From contig JAPLBY010000029.1 of the NCBI GenBank assembly GCA_026392515.1, positions 77,493 through 141,492 on the forward strand: a DNA stretch of 64,000 nucleotides, given 5' to 3'. Under the pieces are notes generated by a model. The model saw nothing but the letters and a program-made list of their open reading frames with translations. It ran no database searches and had not been told where the DNA came from. The translations under genes were made by a program, and so were the position numbers. The stretch comes from Actinomycetota bacterium (GTDB lineage: Bacteria; Actinomycetota; Actinomycetes; S36-B12; UBA5976). Shown in pieces: positions 8,885 through 18,731 of the stretch (position 1 is the first letter of the stretch; every line of letters begins with the position of its first letter).

Positions 8885-9450
8885 CGCGAATAATTGGCGG
8901 TGATTTCCGCGGTCGCTCAATCAAAGTTCCTGACGCGGAAACTCGCCCAACTTCAAGTCGAGTTCGGGAAGCAATTTTTTCTTCGGTTGAGCATGCAGTG
9001 AGTGGACTTGATGACTTAAGAGTTTTGGATTTGTTCTCAGGGTCGGGTGCATTTGGAATTGAATCAATCTCGCGCGGCGCAGCTGAAGCGGTGCTGATTG
9101 AAAAAGACTTGCGCGCAGCAGACACACTTCATTCCAACGTCGCAAACTTTGGCATCAAGAATGCTCGGGTTGTAATCGCTGATGCCTTCAATGATGTGGC
9201 ACAAAAATCTGGGCGTGGAAGTTTTGATGTGGTGTTTATTGATCCGCCTTATTCTTTCGAAGACGAACAGGTCAACACCTTGATTGGTCACCTGGCAAAG
9301 AATGACTGGCTAAACGAATACGCCGTGATTGTGGTGGAACGCGGGTCACGATCCCGAGTAATTTGGCCAGAATCTGTTGAAGAACTTCGCAAGAAGGTTT
9401 ATGGAGACACGACTATTTGGTACGGTCAGTATCTGAACAGTGATCAATAG
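8881..9450 (+). CDS. rsmD: 16S rRNA (guanine(966)-N2)-methyltransferase
   Basis: SAM-dependent enzyme that methylates G966 of 16S rRNA during 30S assembly. The 189-aa protein shows the start motif RIIGGDFRGR, the SAM-binding LDLFSGSGAFGIE segment (about residues 47-59) and the catalytic DPPY tetrad (FIDPPYSF). Start codon ATG overlaps the recG stop as ATGA. The recG-rsmD-coaD order is widely conserved, supporting the assignment. Confidence 0.94.
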   Translation: MTRIIGGDFRGRSIKVPDAETRPTSSRVREAIFSSVEHAVSGLDDLRVLDLFSGSGAFGIESISRGAAEAVLIEKDLRAADTLHSNVANFGIKNARVVIADAFNDVAQKSGRGSFDVVFIDPPYSFEDEQVNTLIGHLAKNDWLNEYAVIVVERGSRSRVIWPESVEELRKKVYGDTTIWYGQYLNSDQ

Positions 9451-9487
9451 TAATTCGACAACTGTCGGTTTTGAGAGGGTGAGTTAG

Positions 9488-9982
9488 ATGGCAAAGAGCG
9501 GAACTAGAAAAGCCGTTTGTCCAGGTTCTTTTGATCCTGTAACTTTTGGCCACCTTGACGTCTTTGCCCGCGCAGCCGAACAGTATGACCACGTGACCGT
9601 TGCGGTCCTGCAAAACAGCACTAAAGCTGGATTGTTCACTATGGAACAGCGCATTGAAATGATCACCGAATGCGTTAAGCCTTACCCAAACATCGTGGTT
9701 GATACCTTTAAAGGCTTGCTAGTCGATTACTGCAAAGGCAATGGAATTAGCGCAATTTTCAAGGGCCTGCGAGCCGTATCGGACTTTGATTACGAACTTC
9801 AGATGGCTCAAATGAACTCCCGTCTAGGCGTAGACACCTTGTTTGTGGCAACGAATCCGGAGTACAGCTTCCTTTCTTCCAGCATTGTTAAGGAAATCGC
9901 CAAATTTGGCGGGGATGTGGCTGGCCTTGTTCCAGACAATGTCCATGAGGCTCTGAAGGCCCAACTGAACGCAAAATCCTGA
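9488..9982 (+). CDS. coaD: Phosphopantetheine adenylyltransferase
   Basis: Adenylylates 4'-phosphopantetheine to dephospho-CoA, the penultimate step of coenzyme A synthesis. The 164-aa nucleotidyltransferase has the HXGH-type motif in CPGSFDPVTFGHLDV and the C-terminal EYSFLSSSIVKEIA signature that distinguishes CoaD. It follows rsmD by 37 bp. A hairpin over its stop codon (9971-9988) lacks a U-run, so I do not call it a terminator. Confidence 0.95.
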   Translation: MAKSGTRKAVCPGSFDPVTFGHLDVFARAAEQYDHVTVAVLQNSTKAGLFTMEQRIEMITECVKPYPNIVVDTFKGLLVDYCKGNGISAIFKGLRAVSDFDYELQMAQMNSRLGVDTLFVATNPEYSFLSSSIVKEIAKFGGDVAGLVPDNVHEALKAQLNAKS

Positions 9983-10093
9983 TTTTGCGCTGGTTTCTCC
10001 CAGACTCGATTTGGGAGAGCCACTAAAAACGCGCTAATCTAGCCATTGGTCTTTCACGAGGCCGAATGAGCCTTACTTCCAGCGAGGAATACT

Positions 10094-10657
10094 GTGTCTA
10101 CCCTCGATCCAAGCTCGTCGCTAGTTCTCGATACTCGAGATCTTGGTCGCCGTGCTGGATCGATGAAGAAACTAGATTTCTCGGTGGCGGCACCGGCTGA
10201 TCTCGGCGTCGGATTGATTGCAGTCCCACCAGGATCTGAAATTGAGTTTGATCTCAGGCTCGAATCAGTAATTGATGGGGTTCTCGTCAGCGGAAGTGCT
10301 TTGCTAACGGTTGCGGGTGAATGTTCAAGATGTTTGGAGCCGTTGTCTTTCGATACGGAAGTCGATCTCCAAGAACTTTTTGAATATCCCGCGACTGATT
10401 CACGAGGCCGCCAAATTGAAAATGGCAACGATGACGATGAACAACCGAAGTTAGATGATGATCTTCTTGATCTAGAGCCGGTTATTCGCGATGCAGTATT
10501 GCTGGCTATGCCGCTAGCACCACTGTGCCAACCTGAATGTGCAGGACTGTGCATCACTTGCGGTGAAAACCTCAACGATGTTCCAGATCACGCACACGAA
10601 GAAATTGATCCGCGATGGGCAACTCTTGCGAATCTCAAGGATTTAACTGACGAATAA
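10094..10657 (+). CDS. yceD: YceD family protein (DUF177), large-subunit biogenesis associated
   Basis: A 187-aa DUF177 protein. It has CSRCLEPL in the middle and a cysteine cluster CQPECAGLCITCGENLN near the C-terminus, both typical of this family in Gram-positives. An acidic run (about residues 112-125) sits between them. YceD lies next to rpmF in most bacteria and is linked to rRNA processing and ribosome assembly; that role is family knowledge, not visible here. GTG start. It precedes rpmF by 55 bp, and the block continues into rnc and mutM. Confidence 0.88.
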   Translation: MSTLDPSSSLVLDTRDLGRRAGSMKKLDFSVAAPADLGVGLIAVPPGSEIEFDLRLESVIDGVLVSGSALLTVAGECSRCLEPLSFDTEVDLQELFEYPATDSRGRQIENGNDDDEQPKLDDDLLDLEPVIRDAVLLAMPLAPLCQPECAGLCITCGENLNDVPDHAHEEIDPRWATLANLKDLTDE

Positions 10658-10712
10658 GAAAGACGATTTGAACTAAAGAGTTCGAATCGAAAACCTGAAA
10701 GGATGGCAGACC

Positions 10713-10886
10713 GTGGCCGTTCCGAAGCGTAAGACTTCACGCAGCAACACCCGTCATCGTCGTTCCGCATGGAAGGCAACAGCTGCAAACCTTGCAACCT
10801 GCGATCGTTGCCGTGCTCCAAAGTTGCAGCACACTGCTTGCCCAACTTGTGGCACATACGACAAGCGCCAGGTCCTTAGCGTCTAA
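10713..10886 (+). CDS. rpmF: 50S ribosomal protein L32 (zinc-binding form)
   Basis: Missed by the ORF track because it is only 57 codons. Translation from the GTG at 10713 begins [20 protein letters not shown] and contains CDRC and CPTCG, the four-cysteine zinc ribbon of L32. A GAAAGGA ribosome-binding site lies about 10 nt upstream. It ends 5 bp before rnc. The yceD-rpmF pairing is nearly universal. Protein and frame are certain. Confidence 0.96.
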   Translation: MAVPKRKTSRSNTRHRRSAWKATAANLATCDRCRAPKLQHTACPTCGTYDKRQVLSV

Positions 10887-10891
10887 TTGCC

Positions 10892-11629
10892 GTGGCCAAG
10901 TCCACACCGCAAGAACAGCTATTTGACCGACTGGGTTTAGTTTTCGATGCCCAGTTACTCGAATTAGCGCTCACGCATCGGTCATTCGCCTACGAGTCAG
11001 GCGGACTACCAACTAATGAGCGACTTGAGTTTTTAGGCGATTCCGTTTTGGGCGTCGTTGTAACTGATGAGTTGTATCACCGTTACCCAGATTTGCCGGA
11101 AGGCAATCTTGCAAAACTTCGCTCTGCTGTAGTCAGTGCTCGCGCATTAGCCGTACAAGCCCGCCGCCTTGGTCTAGGTGAATTCATTCGCCTTGGTCGT
11201 GGCGAAGAAACTACTGGTGGTCGTGACAAATCCTCGATTCTGGCTGACACCTTCGAAGCAATTCTCGGCGCAGTTTATTTGGATCTAGGAATCGAAGTTT
11301 CGCGCGAACTAATCCTGCGGTTATTAGATGACCAACTTGCTGAAGCTGCTGAGTTAGGCGCAGGGTTAGATTGGAAAACTTCGCTACAAGAACTCACCGC
11401 TGAATTAGGTATCGGAGTTCCGATGTATGCTATCGAAGAATCCGGTCCAGATCATGCCAAACAATTTGAAGCTCAAGTAGTTCTGGCTGAAAAGCGATAC
11501 GGCCATGGCACTGGCAGTAATAAAAAGGAAGCTGAGCAAGAGGCTGCAGCCAGTGCTTACGCAGAGTTAAAGGCCGAACGTGCCATTGAAGATCAGCGTA
11601 ATTCCGAAGACTCCCACAGCAGCGAGTAG
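10892..11629 (+). CDS. rnc: Ribonuclease III
   Basis: Endonuclease cutting double-stranded RNA, including 30S rRNA precursors. The catalytic signature [12 protein letters not shown] is near residue 45, a second acidic site [14 protein letters not shown] near 115-130, and a C-terminal double-stranded RNA-binding domain starts with [14 protein letters not shown] (about 155-225). The 245-aa length is slightly long because of a Glu/Ser-rich tail. GTG start, 5 bp after rpmF and 2 bp before mutM, implying one operon. Confidence 0.95.
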   Translation: MAKSTPQEQLFDRLGLVFDAQLLELALTHRSFAYESGGLPTNERLEFLGDSVLGVVVTDELYHRYPDLPEGNLAKLRSAVVSARALAVQARRLGLGEFIRLGRGEETTGGRDKSSILADTFEAILGAVYLDLGIEVSRELILRLLDDQLAEAAELGAGLDWKTSLQELTAELGIGVPMYAIEESGPDHAKQFEAQVVLAEKRYGHGTGSNKKEAEQEAAASAYAELKAERAIEDQRNSEDSHSSE

Positions 11630-11631
11630 TA

Positions 11632-12495
11632 ATGCCCGAGTTACCAGAAGTCGAAGTTGTCCGCCGGGGTATCGATAAGTGGGTTAGTGGTCGGACCATC
11701 GAGACCACAAAAGTTTTGCACTCCAGGGCAGTTCGTAATCACATTGCCGGTTCAAAAGATTTCATCAAGCGACTTAACGGTCGAACCGTAACTTCAGTTA
11801 ACCGACGTGGGAAATTCATGTGGCTCAGTTTGGATGATGATCATGCCTTGGTGACTCACTTGGGAATGAGTGGGCAAGTTCTAGTGCAACCACTTGATGC
11901 TGATCCCGAAAAACACTTACGAGTTCGGTGCACATTTACCGATAATGGTCGAGCCATGCACTTTGTTGATCAACGAACTTTTGGTGGAATGGCAATTGAA
12001 GAAATGGTTGACGATGTTGCCGGTCGCTTGATACCGGAGTCTGTCCAACACATTGCGCTAGATCCACTTGACGAGTATTTCGATCCAGAAACTTTTATCT
12101 CTGGAATTCGCAAAAAGAACACCCAGGTTAAGCGCGCCATTTTGGATCAAACGTTAATTAGTGGAATTGGAAACATTTATGCAGATGAAGCTTTGTGGCG
12201 ATCCAAAATTCATTGGGCTACGCCTACTCAGCGCTTAACCCGCACTCAAGCCGCAACTCTTTTAAAGCATGCAACTGAAGTTATGACCCAAGCACTTAGC
12301 CAAGGTGGAACGTCATTTGATGCGCTTTATGTGAATGTAAACGGGGAGAGTGGTTACTTCTCACAGGAATTGAATGCCTATGGTCGAGAAGATGAGCCAT
12401 GTGATCGGTGCGGCAGCATCATTGTGCGCGAAGCTTTTGCCAACCGCTCATCGTTTCGGTGCCCACGTTGTCAACGCAAACCGCGGACAAATTAA
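11632..12495 (+). CDS. mutM: Formamidopyrimidine-DNA glycosylase
   Basis: Base-excision repair glycosylase/AP lyase removing 8-oxoguanine and formamidopyrimidines. The catalytic N-terminal proline follows the initiator Met in MPELPEVE. The helix-two-turn-helix [14 protein letters not shown] is present (about residues 165-180), and the C-terminal zinc finger is CDRC...CPRC (about 260-283). Length of 287 aa is normal. It closes the yceD-rpmF-rnc-mutM operon; the rnc-mutM-smc-ftsY order is the usual actinobacterial one, here interrupted by a DUF3445 gene. Confidence 0.96.
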   Translation: MPELPEVEVVRRGIDKWVSGRTIETTKVLHSRAVRNHIAGSKDFIKRLNGRTVTSVNRRGKFMWLSLDDDHALVTHLGMSGQVLVQPLDADPEKHLRVRCTFTDNGRAMHFVDQRTFGGMAIEEMVDDVAGRLIPESVQHIALDPLDEYFDPETFISGIRKKNTQVKRAILDQTLISGIGNIYADEALWRSKIHWATPTQRLTRTQAATLLKHATEVMTQALSQGGTSFDALYVNVNGESGYFSQELNAYGREDEPCDRCGSIIVREAFANRSSFRCPRCQRKPRTN

Positions 12496-12533
12496 AGCCG
12501 ACCCTGACAAAATAGGGCGATGGGAATAGCGCC

Positions 12534-13367
12534 ATGACTTACATGCCGGTAGATGGGAAGCCAGATCGCATGCACGTGGGTGCGCGGGCACTTGATTTAA
12601 CTAAGTGGATTGAAATCAATTCAGATTACGAAATAGATCTTGCGCAAAAGCATGACTTACTAACCAAAAAACATGATGAAGTTTTTGTCTCCATTCCGTT
12701 AGGTGATGCGGGCTCAAGGGAAGTTCTTGAACTACTGACCGAACACTTACCTCGGATTTTTCCAGAACGCTGGCCAAACGAAGTTTCTGTTGACCCAAGC
12801 CTTCATCCGCTTGAAGCGGCATCACTACTTGTGCAAGAAGATCTATGTGTAATGAGCCAAGTTGGGAAAGATTGGATCTTGTCAGCAGCTAGTTTGTGTT
12901 TTCCAAGTCGCTGGGATGTTCGCGAAAAGATTGGCAAAAACCTGCTTGGGATTCATGGTCCAGTCCCGCATTACGCCGAGACCATCGGATCCGCCACTCA
13001 AAACATCTTCGACAAACTAACCGTGGAGCGTCCAGTTTGGCGCGTGAACTGGACTGTTATGGATAGCGGGGAACTGCATCAGCCAACTGCAGTTCGCAGT
13101 CCGGATGCCATGGAAATCACAAGCGCCAATATCGAGGAGGCGCTCTACTTCCGACGCGAGCGCCAAACCTTGCGAAAATTGCCTGATTCTGGAGACATTC
13201 TCTTCACAATTCGCACATATTCGGACACTTTTGCTCAGGTAGTTAAACAGTTTCCAGACTTCCGCCAGCACATTGGCACCACCATTGCTGGATCGACGCC
13301 TCAGCTAGTTGACTACAAGGGTTGGGCCAATATCCTCAATGAATTGCAATCCTGGTCAAAGTCGTAA
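12534..13367 (+). CDS. DUF3445 haem-dependent oxidative N-demethylase-like protein
   Basis: A 277-aa protein of the DUF3445 family. The diagnostic stretch is LVQEDLCVMSQ followed by ASLCFPSRWDVREKIGKNL and IHGPVPHYA (about residues 105-150), which in better-studied members belongs to the haem-binding N-demethylase fold (related to the alpha subunit of dimethylamine oxidising systems). No ferredoxin or flavin partner is adjacent, so the physiological substrate is open. It sits between mutM and smc, an accessory insertion in an otherwise conserved run. The ATG at 12534 is the first in frame; no strong ribosome-binding site decides the start. Family call good, function inferred. Confidence 0.72.
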   Translation: MTYMPVDGKPDRMHVGARALDLTKWIEINSDYEIDLAQKHDLLTKKHDEVFVSIPLGDAGSREVLELLTEHLPRIFPERWPNEVSVDPSLHPLEAASLLVQEDLCVMSQVGKDWILSAASLCFPSRWDVREKIGKNLLGIHGPVPHYAETIGSATQNIFDKLTVERPVWRVNWTVMDSGELHQPTAVRSPDAMEITSANIEEALYFRRERQTLRKLPDSGDILFTIRTYSDTFAQVVKQFPDFRQHIGTTIAGSTPQLVDYKGWANILNELQSWSKS

Positions 13368-13405
13368 TTTCCCTGCCCAAATCCAATGATTTCAAGGGCA
13401 AAAGA

Positions 13406-13411
13406 TAGACT
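13406..13411 (+). promoter_or_regulatory. Putative -10 element upstream of smc
   Basis: TAGACT in the 110-bp gap before smc. Unlike other genes here, its position would give a leader of about 60 nt. No clear -35 is seen. Confidence 0.35.
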
Positions 13412-13477
13412 GGGCGCAAGCAATTCCACCGCCTGCGTCCTCTTCCCCTGACCAGCGAAAACTCGAGAAAGATTCGC

Positions 13478-16400
13478 GTGTACCTGAAGAGTCTGACGAT
13501 CCGCGGCTTCAAGTCGTTCGCATCTTCAACGACCCTGAATTTCGAGCAAGGTATCACTGCTGTTGTCGGGCCAAATGGCTCAGGAAAATCCAATGTTGTA
13601 GATGCAATCGCTTGGGTTCTAGGTGAGCAAGGCGCAAAGAGCTTGCGTGGCGGAAAAATGGAAGACGTTATCTTTGCTGGTTCTACCGGCAGAGCGCCGC
13701 TTGGCCGCGCTGAAGTTCTGTTAACAATTGACAACTCCGATGGCGCATTGCCTATCGACTATACCGAAGTAACTATTTCGCGAACCATGTTCCGCAATGG
13801 CGGATCTGAATACGCAATCAACGGAACCACTTCAAGATTATTAGACATTCAAGAATTGCTAAGTGACTCTGGCATTGGTCGCGAGATGCACGTCATTGTT
13901 GGCCAAGGTCAATTACGCGACATCTTGTTAGCAACTCCAGAGCAACGTCGTGGCTACATTGAAGAAGCCGCAGGAGTTTTGAAGCACCGAAAGAGAAAAG
14001 AAAAAGCACTTCGCAAGCTAGATGCAATGGAAGTTAACCTCACTCGAGTTGAGGATTTAACAAATGAGTTGCGTCGCCAACTTAAACCACTTGGCCGCCA
14101 AGCCGAAGTTGCTAGACGGGCTAATGTAATTCAATCTGATGTCCGCGATTCCCGCCTGCGACTTTTAGCTGATGACTTAACTCAAATGAAGAGTGCGCTC
14201 GAAGCTGAAATAGCTGATGAAACTGCCTTGCGAGAGCGGCGCAGCGAAGTTGAAAGTGAGTTGACCGCAGCAAAAGCTCGAGAAGCAATCTTGGACGCCG
14301 CAATCGTTGAGTCTGCGCCACTTGTTGATCGTTCCCAAAACACTTTCTATGCCTTAGGTGCCCAGCAAGAGCGACTTCGCTCGACAATGGCTCTTGCTAA
14401 AGAACGTGTGCGCTTGGGCGAAGCTGAAGAAGAAGACGTTCAGCGTGGTCGCGATCCTGAAGAAATTGATCGCGAAGCGCATGCACTTCGAGTTCAAGAA
14501 TCTGAATTAGCTGGCCAGGTTGATGCTGATCGGTTAGCTCTTAATGCTGCAATCAGCGAGCGTACTTCTGCAGAAGCTGCTCTAGCTGCCGAAGATGCTC
14601 GCCTTCATGCCGCTACGCGCGCAGTTGCAGACAGACGTGAAGGGCTAGCCAGAATCGCTGGCCAAGTTGCCGCCGCAAAGTCTCGCTTGGATGCGCGTTC
14701 TGCTGAAATCGAACGCCTAGATGAACGCCTTGCCGAAGCTCGCGAGCGGGCAGATCAAGCCGCTCAGGAATTTACGGCATTGGAAACTCAAGTTGCCGGC
14801 ATGGATGCTGGCGAACTTGGACTTGATAGTGAGCACGATGAGTCCTCGCGCGCCCTGGCAGATGCTGAAAAAGAATTAGAGTCAGCCAAACTTGAAGAGC
14901 AAGAAGCAGAACGCGAACGTGCTGGTGCGATTGCTCGCCTTGAGGCTCTTGAGCAAGGTATGGCACGTCGTGATGGCGGGGCAGCAATCCTTGCTGCCAC
15001 CGACACAATGTCAGGAATCCTTGGTTCAGTTGCTGCACTCATGCAGATTGAAAATGGCTGGGAATCAGCAATCGCTGCAGCGCTTGGCTCAGCAGCAGAT
15101 GCAATCGCAGTTTCGTCAACTGATGCGGCAGAAAATGCCGTTCGAATGTTACGCCGTGATGATGCCGGTCGCGCTGCATTAGTTGTTGTTGGACAAAACT
15201 CCAGTGATCAAAGCCAGTGGCCAACACTTTCTGGTAGTCAGCGTTACGCAGTAGACCTCATTTCTTGTGATGCCGAATTACGTTCTTCACTTTCTGGAAT
15301 TTTGCAGCGAGTGGTTGTCACCAACTCACTTGAAGAAGCCCGCCAAGTTGTTACCGCAAACCAAACACTTCGCGCTGTAACTCGTGATGGTGACTTAGTC
15401 GGTCACGGATTTGTTCAAGGTGGATCCCAAGGCACCCAAAGCCTGGTCGAGATCCAAGCTGCAATTGATGAAGCTCGACTTAAGTTAGAAGCTTCAGCAC
15501 ACCGCGTTGACCGCGCCAAGTTCGCCGTTGTTGGCGCAACCCAAGCCCAAGAAGCTGCGCTTGTGCTCGTCAGTAACTCACTTGAAAGATTGCATGAATC
15601 TGATGCCAGTATGGCTGCCATCGCTGTTCAACTTGGAAGCCTGCAATCTGTTGTTCGAAGTGCAACTGGTGAAGCAGATCGTGTTGCCGCTGCAATTGCT
15701 TCGGCAAACAAAGCTCGTGAAGATGATTTGCGCAGCGTACAAGAACTTGAAGCTCGTTACGCTGCTGCTGAGAACGATCAAATCTCCGATTCAGAATTAA
15801 GCGAAGAAAGTCGGGAATCGTTAGTCAAGACACTTGAGGATGTTCGTCAGGCAGAACTCAATGTCCGCCTTACTGTTCGTACCGGTGAAGAACGAGTCCG
15901 TGCACTCGGAACCCAAGCTGAACAACTTGAGCACTCGGCAAATCTTGAGCGCACCGCTCGCGCTCGCGCGATCGAATTGCGGGAACGCCGCCGCCGCGAA
16001 GCACAGATCGCAAAAGCAGTGGTTGTTGCTTCCGAAACTGCACTTGAGTTACTGACCCAGTCAGTTGCGTTAGCTCAGTTCGAACGCGAGCAAGCAGTTA
16101 CTACTCGCCAAGCCGAAGAAGCCGAAGTTCGCAAGATTCGCGAACGCATCCGGGAACTAACTGCTGACCTTGAAGTCCTGACAGATTCAGTTCACCGCGA
16201 CGAAGTAGCGCGCGCCGAACAAAGACTTCGCATTGAGGCCATGGAAAATAAGTCGGTCGAAGACTATGGCGTTGGACCAGAAGAATTACTGGCTGAATAC
16301 GGTCCAGATGTATTGGTACCACCTTCGCCACCAGCACCAGGTGATGAAGTTAATCCAGATGATCCAGAACCAGAGCCGTACCCATACGTTCGCACTCAGC

Positions 16401-17092
16401 AGGAATCTAGATTGGCCGCCGCTGAGCGTTCGCTTGCATTGCTTGGAAAAGTTAATCCACTTGCACTTGAAGAATTCTCAGCCCTGGAAGAGCGCCACAA
16501 ATTCCTTGGTGAACAACTTGAAGATCTTCGCAAGTCACGAAACGACTTGATGAGTGTTATTCGCGATGTTGATGCTCGCGTCCAAGAAGTTTTCTCGCAG
16601 GCTTACGAAGACACAGCACGCGAATTCATGTTGGTTTTCTCCAGATTATTCCCAGGCGGTGAGGCTCGCATGATCCTTACTGAGCCAAACGATTTGCTTA
16701 ACTCAGGCGTCGAAATCGAAGCCCGCCCACCAGGCAAGACTTACAAGCGTCTCTCATTGCTTTCAGGTGGTGAGCAGTCACTTACCGCTGTTGCCTTCTT
16801 GATCGCATTGTTTAAGTCACGTCCAAGTCCGTTCTACATCCTCGACGAAGTTGAAGCTGCCCTCGATGATGTAAACCTTGGTCGCTTGCTTGAGATTCTG
16901 GCTGAACTACGAACTAACTCACAGCTCTTGATCATTACTCACCAAAAGCGCACTATGGAGATTGCTGATGCACTTTATGGCGTATCTATGCGTGGCGATG
17001 GTGTCACTCAGGTCATTAGCCAGCGCATAACTCATGATGATCACGACAATCCAGAGCAACGTGCTGATGCTCAAATGGCAAACAATTCTTAA
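13478..17092 (+). CDS. smc: Chromosome segregation protein SMC
   Basis: Condensin ATPase organising the chromosome. The 1204-aa protein has the N-terminal Walker A GPNGSGKSNVVDA (about 32-44), a Q-loop region LSDSGIGREMH, two long Ala/Glu/Arg-rich coiled-coil stretches flanking a hinge (about 500-660, including DGDLVGHGFVQGGS), and the C-terminal ABC signature LSGGEQSLTAVAF with Walker B FYILDEVEAALDDVN. GTG start MYLKSLTIRGFKSF matches the family. A proline/acid-rich linker (PPSPPAPGDEVNPDDPEPEP, about 950-970) precedes the C-terminal head. ftsY follows after 15 bp. Confidence 0.97.
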   Translation: MYLKSLTIRGFKSFASSTTLNFEQGITAVVGPNGSGKSNVVDAIAWVLGEQGAKSLRGGKMEDVIFAGSTGRAPLGRAEVLLTIDNSDGALPIDYTEVTISRTMFRNGGSEYAINGTTSRLLDIQELLSDSGIGREMHVIVGQGQLRDILLATPEQRRGYIEEAAGVLKHRKRKEKALRKLDAMEVNLTRVEDLTNELRRQLKPLGRQAEVARRANVIQSDVRDSRLRLLADDLTQMKSALEAEIADETALRERRSEVESELTAAKAREAILDAAIVESAPLVDRSQNTFYALGAQQERLRSTMALAKERVRLGEAEEEDVQRGRDPEEIDREAHALRVQESELAGQVDADRLALNAAISERTSAEAALAAEDARLHAATRAVADRREGLARIAGQVAAAKSRLDARSAEIERLDERLAEARERADQAAQEFTALETQVAGMDAGELGLDSEHDESSRALADAEKELESAKLEEQEAERERAGAIARLEALEQGMARRDGGAAILAATDTMSGILGSVAALMQIENGWESAIAAALGSAADAIAVSSTDAAENAVRMLRRDDAGRAALVVVGQNSSDQSQWPTLSGSQRYAVDLISCDAELRSSLSGILQRVVVTNSLEEARQVVTANQTLRAVTRDGDLVGHGFVQGGSQGTQSLVEIQAAIDEARLKLEASAHRVDRAKFAVVGATQAQEAALVLVSNSLERLHESDASMAAIAVQLGSLQSVVRSATGEADRVAAAIASANKAREDDLRSVQELEARYAAAENDQISDSELSEESRESLVKTLEDVRQAELNVRLTVRTGEERVRALGTQAEQLEHSANLERTARARAIELRERRRREAQIAKAVVVASETALELLTQSVALAQFEREQAVTTRQAEEAEVRKIRERIRELTADLEVLTDSVHRDEVARAEQRLRIEAMENKSVEDYGVGPEELLAEYGPDVLVPPSPPAPGDEVNPDDPEPEPYPYVRTQQESRLAAAERSLALLGKVNPLALEEFSALEERHKFLGEQLEDLRKSRNDLMSVIRDVDARVQEVFSQAYEDTAREFMLVFSRLFPGGEARMILTEPNDLLNSGVEIEARPPGKTYKRLSLLSGGEQSLTAVAFLIALFKSRPSPFYILDEVEAALDDVNLGRLLEILAELRTNSQLLIITHQKRTMEIADALYGVSMRGDGVTQVISQRITHDDHDNPEQRADAQMANNS

Positions 17093-17107
17093 TCTAAGGA
17101 CTAATCG

Positions 17108-18289
17108 ATGAACCAAAATTCCTCATTGGTCATTTCAATTGCAGTAGCCGCTGTTTTGGTAATTACGATCGCTATATTTTTGGCTTCCAGAAAGTCCAAC
17201 GGCAAGAAACAAAATATTTCTGCTCCGATGACTCCAACTAAAGTTTCTGAACCAACAGTTCAAATCTCAGCGCAGCAAGTTGAAGCGCCAAAGGTTGAAG
17301 TAAACCCGGTGTCACTGGCTGAAATCCCTGGCACAGTTGAATCAAAGCAAATACCCGTGGATGTTCCAGAATCTATGGAAGGGCGAAAGCTCAAGTTACG
17401 AGAGCGCCTGGGTCGCTCGCAAGGAAGTCTTGGTCAAGTCTTTCGGCAAACATTTTCAGGCTCAACGATCAGTGATGATGCTTGGCAAGATTTAGAAGAC
17501 ACCTTGATCATGGCCGATCTTGGTGTCAGTGCCGCAACTGGAATTGTTGAAATTCTAAAAAGTGCCGTCAAGAAGTCTGGTGCAACTTCAGCTGACGAAC
17601 TGCACGAAATTGCTAAGACCGAACTCATCAAACTGGTCGATGGTGGATTTGAACGAACTATGCACGTGGATCGTCACCCAGATCGACCAGCCGTAGTTTT
17701 AACCGTTGGCGTAAATGGCACGGGTAAGACAACCACGACTGGCAAACTTGCTCGGATGCTTTCGGCCCAAGACAAAGATGTATTGCTTGGCGCAGCCGAT
17801 ACCTTCCGCGCTGCAGCCGCTGAACAGTTAACTACCTGGGGCGACCGCGTTGGCGTACCGGTTATCAGGGGAGCCGAAGGTAGCGATCCAGCATCAGTTG
17901 CCTTTGAATCAGTGACTGCAGGTCTTGAGCAAGAAGTTGACGTTGTCTTAATTGATACTGCGGGCCGCTTACACACAAAACAAGGTTTGATGGATGAGCT
18001 TGGAAAGGTGTATCGCGTTGCTGGAAAACTCGGCGCGGTAGATGAAGTGCTGCTAGTTATCGATGCCACGACTGGTCAAAACGGATTAACTCAAGCAAAA
18101 GTCTTTAGTGAAGTTGTTCCAGTAACAGGTGTGGTTTTGAGCAAGCTTGATGGCACAGCTAAAGGTGGAATCATCGTGGCAATTCAAGAGGCACTCGGCG
18201 TTCCAGTTAAGTTAGTTGGCCTTGGCGAAGGCCCGGATGACTTAGCGCCATTCGACGCCACTGATTTCGTTTCTGGGTTACTTTCGTAA
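17108..18289 (+). CDS. ftsY: Signal recognition particle receptor FtsY, membrane-anchored
   Basis: SRP-receptor GTPase that docks Ffh-ribosome complexes at the membrane. The NG domain shows G1 GVNGTGKTTTTGKLA, ADTFRAAAAEQL, DTAGRLH and SKLDGTAKGG in order. The N-terminus is a clear transmembrane segment (SLVISIAVAAVLVITIAIFLA, about residues 5-25) followed by a lysine patch and a ~60-residue low-complexity linker, the pattern reported for actinobacterial FtsY rather than the acidic A domain of E. coli. 393 aa. Likely co-transcribed with smc. Confidence 0.96.
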   Translation: MNQNSSLVISIAVAAVLVITIAIFLASRKSNGKKQNISAPMTPTKVSEPTVQISAQQVEAPKVEVNPVSLAEIPGTVESKQIPVDVPESMEGRKLKLRERLGRSQGSLGQVFRQTFSGSTISDDAWQDLEDTLIMADLGVSAATGIVEILKSAVKKSGATSADELHEIAKTELIKLVDGGFERTMHVDRHPDRPAVVLTVGVNGTGKTTTTGKLARMLSAQDKDVLLGAADTFRAAAAEQLTTWGDRVGVPVIRGAEGSDPASVAFESVTAGLEQEVDVVLIDTAGRLHTKQGLMDELGKVYRVAGKLGAVDEVLLVIDATTGQNGLTQAKVFSEVVPVTGVVLSKLDGTAKGGIIVAIQEALGVPVKLVGLGEGPDDLAPFDATDFVSGLLS

Positions 18290-18413
18290 ATCGTATATAT
18301 CGGACATTTGTTATCAATTCGGACAAATCTAGGTAAATATATCTCGGATTCCCTTTACTCACGATGTTTGGTTCAATACATTCCCAATAACAACCACCTG
18401 GAATGGGGTCAGT

Positions 18414-18731
18414 GTGAAAACTCGGAAAATCATTGCTGTACTTGTGGCGGCATTTATGGTTATTGCGGCTAGCGCATCACCAGCGCAAGCAGCAAAGAAA
18501 CCAGCAAAAACTTACAACTTTAAAGTGACTGGAACTATTTCCGGTGCTGCAGGTAAAACTGTCTTATTGATAGCAGATACCGGACGCGTGCTTGGTTCGC
18601 AGGCAATCGGATCAGCTAAGCAAGGTCTATCAATTACCTCTTCACAGAAAACTTCCAATCTCAGCGGTGCAACTTTGCAGTTAGTAACCACAAGCGGTGG
18701 CGACTACTACGGCCCTGTAGTACTTGGGTAG
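18414..18731 (+). CDS. Secreted protein, N-terminal part of a frameshifted gene
   Basis: Begins with a textbook signal peptide (MKTRKIIAVLVAAFMVIAASASPAQA, cleavage after AQA) and continues into a beta-rich domain. It stops at TAG 18729-18731 in the sequence CTT GGG TAG G. The +1 frame continues without a break as RKSKTQVYTQF, keeping the same Gly/Lys/Val-rich style, so the two ORFs are almost certainly one protein split by a one-base shift. A GTG start with GGAATGGGGT just upstream fits the Shine-Dalgarno position. Whether this is an assembly error, a real disruption or programmed slippage cannot be decided here. Confidence 0.7.
   Translation: MKTRKIIAVLVAAFMVIAASASPAQAAKKPAKTYNFKVTGTISGAAGKTVLLIADTGRVLGSQAIGSAKQGLSITSSQKTSNLSGATLQLVTTSGGDYYGPVVLG

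Noticed and set aside
9971-9988. GCAAAATC/GATTTTGC hairpin over the coaD stop
   Set aside because: Loop of two bases and no U-run; not convincing as a terminator.
9996-10018. TCTCCCA/TGGGAGA hairpin after coaD
   Set aside because: Seven base pairs, no U-tract; could be chance.
10054-10575. 173-aa minus-strand ORF over yceD
   Set aside because: Shadow of the plus-strand DUF177 gene; Ser/Arg-rich and without family features.
18299-18326. TCGGACA direct repeats 19 bp apart before the secreted protein gene
   Set aside because: Only seven bases shared in an AT-rich stretch; too little to call a site.
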